64,000 nt of DNA, taken from assembly GCF_964204645.1 (NCBI RefSeq), contig NC_134025.1:13085001-13149000 (forward strand), in the 5' to 3' direction. The notes under the pieces were generated by a model that worked only from the letters and a program-made list of their open reading frames with translations, had not been told where the DNA came from and did no database searches. Position 1 is the first letter of the stretch; each line of letters begins with the position of its first letter. The stretch is from Tubulanus polymorphus (Eukaryota > Nemertea > Palaeonemertea > Tubulaniformes > Tubulanidae). A program made the translations under genes and the position numbers. This document shows, in pieces, positions 58,267-64,000 of this stretch.

Positions 58267-58274
58267 ATAAAGCA

Positions 58275-58455
58275 TGGTTCCATACAACTCCGAAATATGG
58301 GCAATGAGCAAAACCCTAGAAGGCAAAATTGATACATTCCAACGCCGATTACTGAGACGTGTCATTAATATCAGATGACCCAGGAAAATATCGAATCAAG
58401 ATCTATACAACATCACAAATCACGAATCCTGGAGCACCACAGTCGCCAGAAGAAG
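58275..58455 (+). pseudogene. Second-family RT remnant, piece 4
   Basis: PYNSEIWAMSKTLEGKIDTF and QRRLLRRVINIR, then NHESWSTTVARR, form the C-terminal YNSE-(I/L)W / FQR-x-LLR block seen after the RT domain. In frame with pieces 3 and 5 when the insertions are disregarded; one TGA interrupts it. Confidence 0.82.
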
Positions 58456-59664
58456 GTAACAGGTAAATATCCCCCGGTAAAAATCACCCCGGTAAATATC
58501 CCCCTAGGTAAAAATACCCCCGGTAAAAATCCCCCCTAGGTAAAGATCCTTCTGGTAAAAATCCCCCCATATTTGATTTCACTAAAATTTTTCAACCCTT
58601 TCAACAGCTCTTATGTTTAAAAAAATGTAGATTCAAAATTGTATCGCACTTTATTGCTTTATTTAACCCTAGTATAGTAATTCCTTCCATTAAATGCACA
58701 ATACACACGGTTACCAAACGTTTAATAAAGAATAATAACTGTAGAGACAAAATACTTATTCTAGGGGCCCGTTGCTGATGTTCCAGCTGCAATGCAGCAC
58801 CTAAAAGACATTGCCCCCGCCAATACAGATCAATTAGTGAACTATTTTGACACAACTTATGTTACTGGAATATACCGAGAGCGACGAGCTCATGATGCTG
58901 ATATGGGCATAAACATTAGAAGGGTTCCACCCTGTTACCCGCCGGCAAAGTGGAATGTTAATACAGCAACATTAAACATCGACCCAAGAACGAATATCGT
59001 CTGTGAAGGATGGAATAACCGTTTCCAAAACCTAGTTGGACATAACCATCCATCGATATGGCGATCGATCCGATCCCTTCAACTCGAGGCCTCTGTAACA
59101 TCAACGAGAATTGCCCAACATTATACTGGGAATGAAGCGCAACAACGAGAATTACCCAACATTATGTTGGGAATGAAGCGCAACACGGAATGTGCACCGT
59201 CAACAACAGGAGCGTCTACGTAACCTATGCATCAGATACAGAGATGGTGATGTTGAAATTATGGCATTTCTCCGTAGTGTTGGTCACAATATTCACCTCG
59301 GATAGTCTGTGACATTTAACAAGCTACGTGCATAAAAATGACATTATTATGCGACTTAGCATATACGACATGCGAGCTACATGCATCAAAAATGACACTA
59401 TCATAATTTTGAAATTTTCTTTAAAAACTATGGTTTAAAAGTAAAAATAGAATATATATCTAATGTAATTATGTATTCCTTGATAATATAATGTTGTAAA
59501 AAGTTAATTTTTTCTACTCTAGTTTTATAGAAAAGTATATGGGGGGATTTTTGCCAGGGGGGATTTTTACCCAGGGGGGATTTTTACCGGGGGGATTTTA
59601 CCAGGGGAGATTTTTACCCAGGGGGGTTTTACCGGGGGGATTTTTACCGGGGGGACCTACATTC
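58456..59664 (+). mobile_element. Mutator-like element (MULE), deleted, tandem-repeat termini, 10-bp duplication
   Basis: Flanked by CCAGAAGAAG at 58446-58455 and 59665-59674, a length typical of MULEs. Inverted termini of about 110-125 bp consist of seven or eight copies of GGTAAAAATCCCCC-like units at the left and their complement at the right. The interior keeps only a C-terminal transposase fragment, so this copy is nonautonomous. Confidence 0.88.
58792..59223 (+). pseudogene. MULE transposase C-terminal fragment (143 codons)
   Basis: Contains NYFDTTYVTGIYR, PPAKWNVNTATLNIDPRTN, CEGWNNRFQNLVGHNHPSIW and RSIRSLQLEA, which match the conserved C-terminal block (N-(I/N)-CEGWNN-x-F-x2-LVGH-x-HPS-(I/L)-W) of animal MULE transposases. 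The catalytic DDE region upstream is missing. Near 59100-59185 a 40-bp segment (ACGAGAATTGCCCAACATTA) is tandemly duplicated. Confidence 0.88.
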
Positions 59665-59674
59665 CCAGAAGAAG

Positions 59675-59800
59675 ATTACATTTTCTTGGACACCTGATGA
59701 GATTACCATCAGATACACCAGCTTGCTTGGTACTAGAAGAAGCGGAACGTCGAGCCAGTTGGAAGACCACTTATAACATATGTCAGGGCCGTAGCAGCCG
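59675..59800 (+). pseudogene. Second-family RT remnant, piece 5
   Basis: LHFLGHLMRLPSDTPACLVL and EEAERRASWKTT continue the RT C-terminus directly after the MULE target duplication. Similarity fades after about 59790. Confidence 0.78.
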
Positions 59801-60330
59801 TAGCGGCCGTTGCATTTTTTGGCCGATCAAGATTATTTCTGAAGGCAGATTTTGGCTGGCCGCTGTACAATACATGTAGGACAAGCCATCAAGGGCCCAA
59901 CGACATAGGTCCTATCTTTCATCGGCATGGACGGCATTGTGTGTCAATACAATGTAGACACGATAAGTTCAGTTATTAGGTATTGTTTGAAAGTGACAAG
60001 CCTTGAATTAGAAAATGTAAGGCCAGACGACTATTGTATTAACTAAATTAGTGAATTGTCTACGCTGGAATCATTTATAGAAAGTTAATATTCACACATT
60101 AGATTTAGATTAGATTTGCACTGATGCATATGTAGATGACGGCGCATTCGAAACTCGAAGCGAAAAAAATCTTGTTGGTCCAAACCAACCAGAAAATTAT
60201 GATTTTCAAATAAAATGTCAGATTTGTTAATTGTATTAGATTTTTCCTCTAATTAAGGCGTCTATCTGATCCCATGACAGCTACACCTATCAAAGAAGAT
60301 ATCAAACTAACCTAACTGAAGTGGGGGTTG
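59801..60330. other. Unassigned sequence between RT piece 5 and MULE-type MITE
   Basis: No ORF or repeat recognised. May be further decayed RT element or a separate insertion. Confidence 0.4.
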
Positions 60331-60821
60331 TAGGTAAATATCCCCTGGGTAAAAATCCTCCAGGTAAAAGTCCCCAAATATTCAAAGTAGGTAAAAATCC
60401 CCACTTAGCGATTTTCAAGAACATTTCAAAGCAAAATGTTTCTCCAATTTTGTTCATTTGCAATGAGACTGAAATGAGTTTGAATTGCGCAATGGAATCT
60501 TTCGTTGGGATAAATTCTGTAATTTACAGACTAAAATAAGTTGTACTCTTAGAATAAAATAAGTTGTTAGAATTAATAAGAATAATGAACTTTCTATTTG
60601 TAATATCTTAAAATTCGAATTGGAATATTTTTGAACTGTGAACTCTTGTTATGCTATAGTTTGTATACTCATGATATCCTCTTGGTGTTCCACAATAATA
60701 AATCGGATATATGTATCAATAATATGAATTAATTCTACTTACACTACGTTCAGAAGGAGGGGGATTTTTACCTACTTTGAAGAATTGGGGATTTTTACCC
60801 AGCGGATTTTTACCACTTACC
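60331..60821. mobile_element. MULE-related MITE with the same tandem-unit ends
   Basis: The left end carries three or four GGTAAA(A/T)ATCCCC-like units (60332-60405) and the right end carries their complement (60755-60815). Flanks GAAGTGGGGG and GAAGTGTGAG may be a diverged 10-bp duplication. The interior (AT-rich, about 330 bp) has no transposase, so it is a relative of the element at 58456. Confidence 0.75.
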
Positions 60822-60906
60822 GAAGTGTGAGGAGTTGGAACAACTGGCGAGTGATAGACAGGGGTGGAGGGCAATATGCGAGGGGAGAGTCGCGATGTAC
60901 CGAGTA
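60822..60906 (+). pseudogene. Possible RT element C-terminal scrap
   Basis: Codons reading CEELEQLASDRQGWRAICEG resemble the ASDR-x-x-WR tail that ends many non-LTR RT proteins. If real, the MITE at 60331 also sits within this RT element. Short, so tentative. Confidence 0.4.
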
Positions 60907-60926
60907 CGGGACGCCTAGTCCACGCG

Positions 60927-60928
<2 letters not shown>

Positions 60929-60985
<57 letters not shown>
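60929..60985. repeat. (ATTG)n microsatellite
   Basis: About 14 uninterrupted GATT/ATTG units; minus-strand frame gives a meaningless SINQ repeat. Confidence 0.95.
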
Positions 60986-60987
<2 letters not shown>

Positions 60988-60999
60988 CTAGCATGGAAT

Positions 61000-62057
61000 G
61001 AAAAGAACCTCTACTTGAGAGAATTATTACCGTTCAAAGAAATAAACTAACTGCATCAAAAATTTTAAAAAATTATTGGTCAATGTATAACAATTATTGT
61101 CAACGATCTTTAGATTTAGTGTTATATTCTGTTTCACTGCATGCACGCAGAGAACTGAAAATCGATCCATAAATTGCCTATCATTACCTTAACTTAAGAA
61201 AATAAAACCCACGTTAGGAAGCCCTACCAATGCCTAGTTCAATAGGTCAACCAAAATGACGAAATTTCAAAAACGTCCGTGTTCTGTGACAGTAATAACT
61301 ATTTTCTTATACATGTATTACACCGTGATGAACTTCAAATAAGAATTCAGAATATATGGTTATCCATCAAAAACTTTCTCTTCATTGAGGAGGAGTTAAA
61401 AGATTACTGTTAGTATATACCGATTTTGAACAGAATTGCCTTTCAACAGTTAAGATATCAAAAACTAACATATTTACAGGAAATCTCTAAAATAGTTCTT
61501 AAATAATAATCTTTAACAGCTTTTCAGTATGTTCAGTCGTCTTAGAAAATTCGAAGTTGATATTTCAAAAATGGGATTTGAACATGCTCGCGCAGCTCGA
61601 GTGCCGGTTTAGCAACTTTTTACTATATTTACATTTATTACATATTAGCTAATATTTTTTTCCATTAAAGACCTAATCCTAAATCTAAGCCTACTCTAAC
61701 CCTAACCTAACTCTGATCCTTTGGACCCTGTGTATCATACCCTTACGCTCTGGACTCTCTACAGATAGTGTAGAGCCGCCATTTACTATCGACGATCAAG
61801 ATTGGGATCAACCAATAGCCGCGGGTTTCATAACTGCGCATGCGCGGGTCTCTTGTGAAAAATAGATTCCCTCTTTCACTCAGTCCCGCGATACTCTGTA
61901 TCACCTTGGAGTAATCACACTGAATAAACTCCAAGGTATCACAGAGTTCGCAAAAATCACGTATTGCCTAGGTTCTCAATTTTGAAAAGTATCGTTTAAC
62001 TGTTGACTGGCGATATATTAAATAATCACATACTGGTATCCGGTAATGAAAAAATTG
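61000..62057. other. Unassigned region
   Basis: No gene recognised. Contains a CCTAACCCTAACC-like stretch at 61675-61720 and an inverted repeat at 61894-61946. Confidence 0.4.
61894..61946. repeat. Hairpin repeat, 19-bp arms
   Basis: CTCTGTATCACCTTGGAGT and, after a 15-bp loop, ACTCCAAGGTATCACAGAG. A near-copy of the core (CCTTGGAGTAATC...ACTGAATA..ACTCCA) lies just beyond the dioxygenase stop codon at about 28046-28076. Confidence 0.65.
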
Positions 62058-62196
62058 GTCCGGTGCCTTGTCCGACAGTGGTTATCCCCACGGGAAAACC
62101 CGGTTACTATTTATAGTGAAAATGAAGAAATTCCGTGTTTTTTGGAAATTTCCGTGATTTCGGTTTTCAACGATGTGACAACACCGCGTTTCAGGA
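62058..62196 (-). repeat. Dispersed repeat, copy 2
   Basis: Reverse complement matches 44718-44824: AAACACGGAATTTCTTC, ATAGTAACCGGGTTTTCCCG, CACTGTCGGAC, and CGCGGTGTTG at its other end. Copy 1 lacks about 25 bp present here. Confidence 0.7.
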
Positions 62197-62599
62197 CCGA
62201 GAGAAAATTCACCACATGACTGCAATGGAATATTCCTACAATGAAAATGTAGGAATAATCTACCATAAGAAAACGCAAGAAACGGCTCAACCTGATAAAA
62301 CAAGAATTGGAAAATGTATAGGAATTCAAAATTATGATTCATGGATATCGATTATTCATAAATAAAGATTCATTACACATCAGATAAATCATCATTATCA
62401 TATACAATTTCAACATTAAATGTAAGGTTTATGGTGGCATATGAAGATGAACACTATTTAATTGAAATTAATCACATTCGAGATGGCTGACTGGCGATTT
62501 TGATTCCGAAAATATACATTGTAATTGGAGAATGGAGTCTCCAGGCCATATATATATATTTGAATGAGTTAGATTTATTTTAATAAAAGTTTTGTTATA

Positions 62600-63094
62600 A
62601 AATGAAGACAGAAGAAGAAGAACCCAAATTCAAAATCGAAATCAATGAAACTAATAACTCATTTTCATTATTTAACATTAAAAATTATATACATATTTAA
62701 TTACTGAACTAGTAGATACTTTTGATAATGGTGCAAAAATCCTAAAATATTCAATACAGTTTTAAATTATAAAGCTAATTTGGATGAAAACACAATAAAT
62801 GTTCTTGAAACTCCTTTTAATGTGAGAGATAATGATTTAATACTTTCTAAAGATTACAATGATTTGATTAACTTAAGAATTGAAAAAAGACAATTATATT
62901 ATTTAAATTTAAATAATAAACAATTTATCGAAAATGAAAATTCATCAAATATTGGAATTCAATGTGAATTAGATAATAATAATTCTTATAAAGATATTGG
63001 AATTCAATGTAATTTAGATGATGTATTTAGAAAATTCAATCCTAATGAAAAAATATATTGTTTTTGCGGAGGTAAATATTTAAAATCACATTAA
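62600..63094 (+). pseudogene. Small AT-rich gene remnant of unknown origin
   Basis: A short stretch from ATG 62601 (KTEEEEPKFKIEINE) stops near 62700; a 104-codon ORF follows at 62780-63094. The latter has two copies of an IGIQC(E/N)LD motif and ends YCFCGGKYLKSH, reminiscent of a C-x-CGG-x-Y zinc-ribbon end found in proteins of some invertebrate-infecting DNA viruses and large DNA transposons. That resemblance is weak and from memory of the motif only. Base composition is far more AT-rich than the rest of the window. Confidence 0.4.
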
Positions 63095-64000
63095 AATAGA
63101 AACATTTAATATTTTTCTATTTGAATAAACTAACTAACTAATATCACGCTTGTATTATCCTAGTCAAATGTAAAGAAATTTAATATCATATATGAATAAA
63201 TTAAAAAATAAATTACTTCTGAGACTTCAATTTCAGAAATAAAGCATAATTTGTATTTAATACCATTAATACGTATTTGATACCATTAATACGTATTTAA
63301 TACGTATTTAATGCATATTCAATACATTAAATAGTACCTTTTTAATTAACCAATATTTTATACATATTCAGCCAATACATTTTATATTTTCAACCAATTT
63401 AACAGTCTAATTCTTAATTCATCATTTAGTTTATGAATATACAATTTACTCAATTTAATATTTAAACAGTTTAACAATCTAACACTGAATATAAATTCAT
63501 AAAATAAAATAAAATGATCATTTGAAATATTATAGAATTTAAAATGTGTATAAGTGTACGAATTGGAAGAATTGGAAGACTCGTACCATTCGTACTATTC
63601 GTACCATTCGTACACTCGTACCATTCATACAATTATAAATTATATAATATTTCTATAAAAAGATTATTCCTTTTTATTTTCATATTTTTCTACAACATTG
63701 CTTAATTTGAATTATATAATTTATCATTTAGCTCGTGAATATATTGATGATTCCTTAATGATTTTGAATTTTTATACCCTTTTATTACATATTTCACAGC
63801 ATTTAATATTATTAACTCTATCTGAAATATAATTTATGTTTTCTTTTAATTCCGTTTATTTAATTTTGCAGTTATCATAGAATTCTGACAGCTGTTTCAA
63901 ACTATAAACTGAAAATGAAACTAATCCTGAAAGCATTATAATTGATTTGATATTCTGTTGATTTCTGTAAATAAGATGTAATATTAAAAAATCAAGAATC
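63095..64000. other. Very AT-rich tail with short direct repeats
   Basis: Contains ATTAATACGTATTT repeats (63265-63315) and GTACCATTCGTAC-type repeats (63580-63625). No ORF above 60 codons. Confidence 0.55.

Noticed and set aside
60929-60985. CRISPR-like array
   Set aside because: Pure tetranucleotide microsatellite in a eukaryotic genome; no spacers.

Overview
This window is metazoan nuclear DNA: intron-rich, AT-rich and carrying many degraded transposable elements. Two conserved animal genes lie head-to-tail on the minus strand. Gene and repeat content (a Meis/homothorax gene, a gamma-butyrobetaine dioxygenase gene, BEL/Pao, MULE, piggyBac, hAT and LINE-type elements, tRNA-like SINE heads) suggest a marine invertebrate, perhaps a lophotrochozoan. 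The phylum is an inference; nothing here fixes the species.

Layout. (1) 1-25.5 kb: the 5' half of a Meis/homothorax TALE-homeobox gene on the minus strand. Six coding exons (20395-25498) encode the N-terminus and the whole MEIS/PKNOX N-terminal (Pbx-binding) domain. The region 1-20394 is intron. The homeodomain exons are not seen and should lie beyond position 1. (2) 25.5-28.1 kb: intergenic or Meis promoter region with one short inverted-repeat element. (3) 28.1-42.1 kb: a complete 14-exon minus-strand gene for a gamma-butyrobetaine dioxygenase-like enzyme (about 424 aa), with the full set of Fe(II), 2-oxoglutarate and N-terminal zinc ligands. Its 8.8-kb intron 10 holds two LINE remnants, a piggyBac-type MITE, a 2-kb element with TTA target duplication, and tRNA-like SINE heads. 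(4) 42.1-45.8 kb: no recognised gene; one dispersed repeat. (5) 45.8-50.8 kb: a nearly intact two-ORF non-LTR retrotransposon (LINE) on the plus strand. (6) 50.8-61 kb: a nested stack of insertions inside an old reverse-transcriptase remnant: a foldback MITE, a 6.3-kb BEL/Pao LTR retrotransposon (minus strand), a hAT-like MITE, a Mutator-like element with a transposase fragment, and probably a second related MITE. For four of these a target-site duplication can be read, and the host RT reading frame resumes across the site. (7) 61-64 kb: unassigned sequence that becomes extremely AT-rich and holds a small broken ORF with a CxC...H-like end.

The two host genes are functionally unrelated as far as known: Meis is a transcriptional cofactor of Hox/Pbx, and BBOX-type dioxygenase makes L-carnitine. 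The most useful new observations are the exon models of both genes, the LINE in which ORF1 and ORF2 share one frame separated only by a TAG with no nearby ATG for ORF2, the MULE whose inverted ends are built of tandem short repeats, and the readable order of nested insertions.
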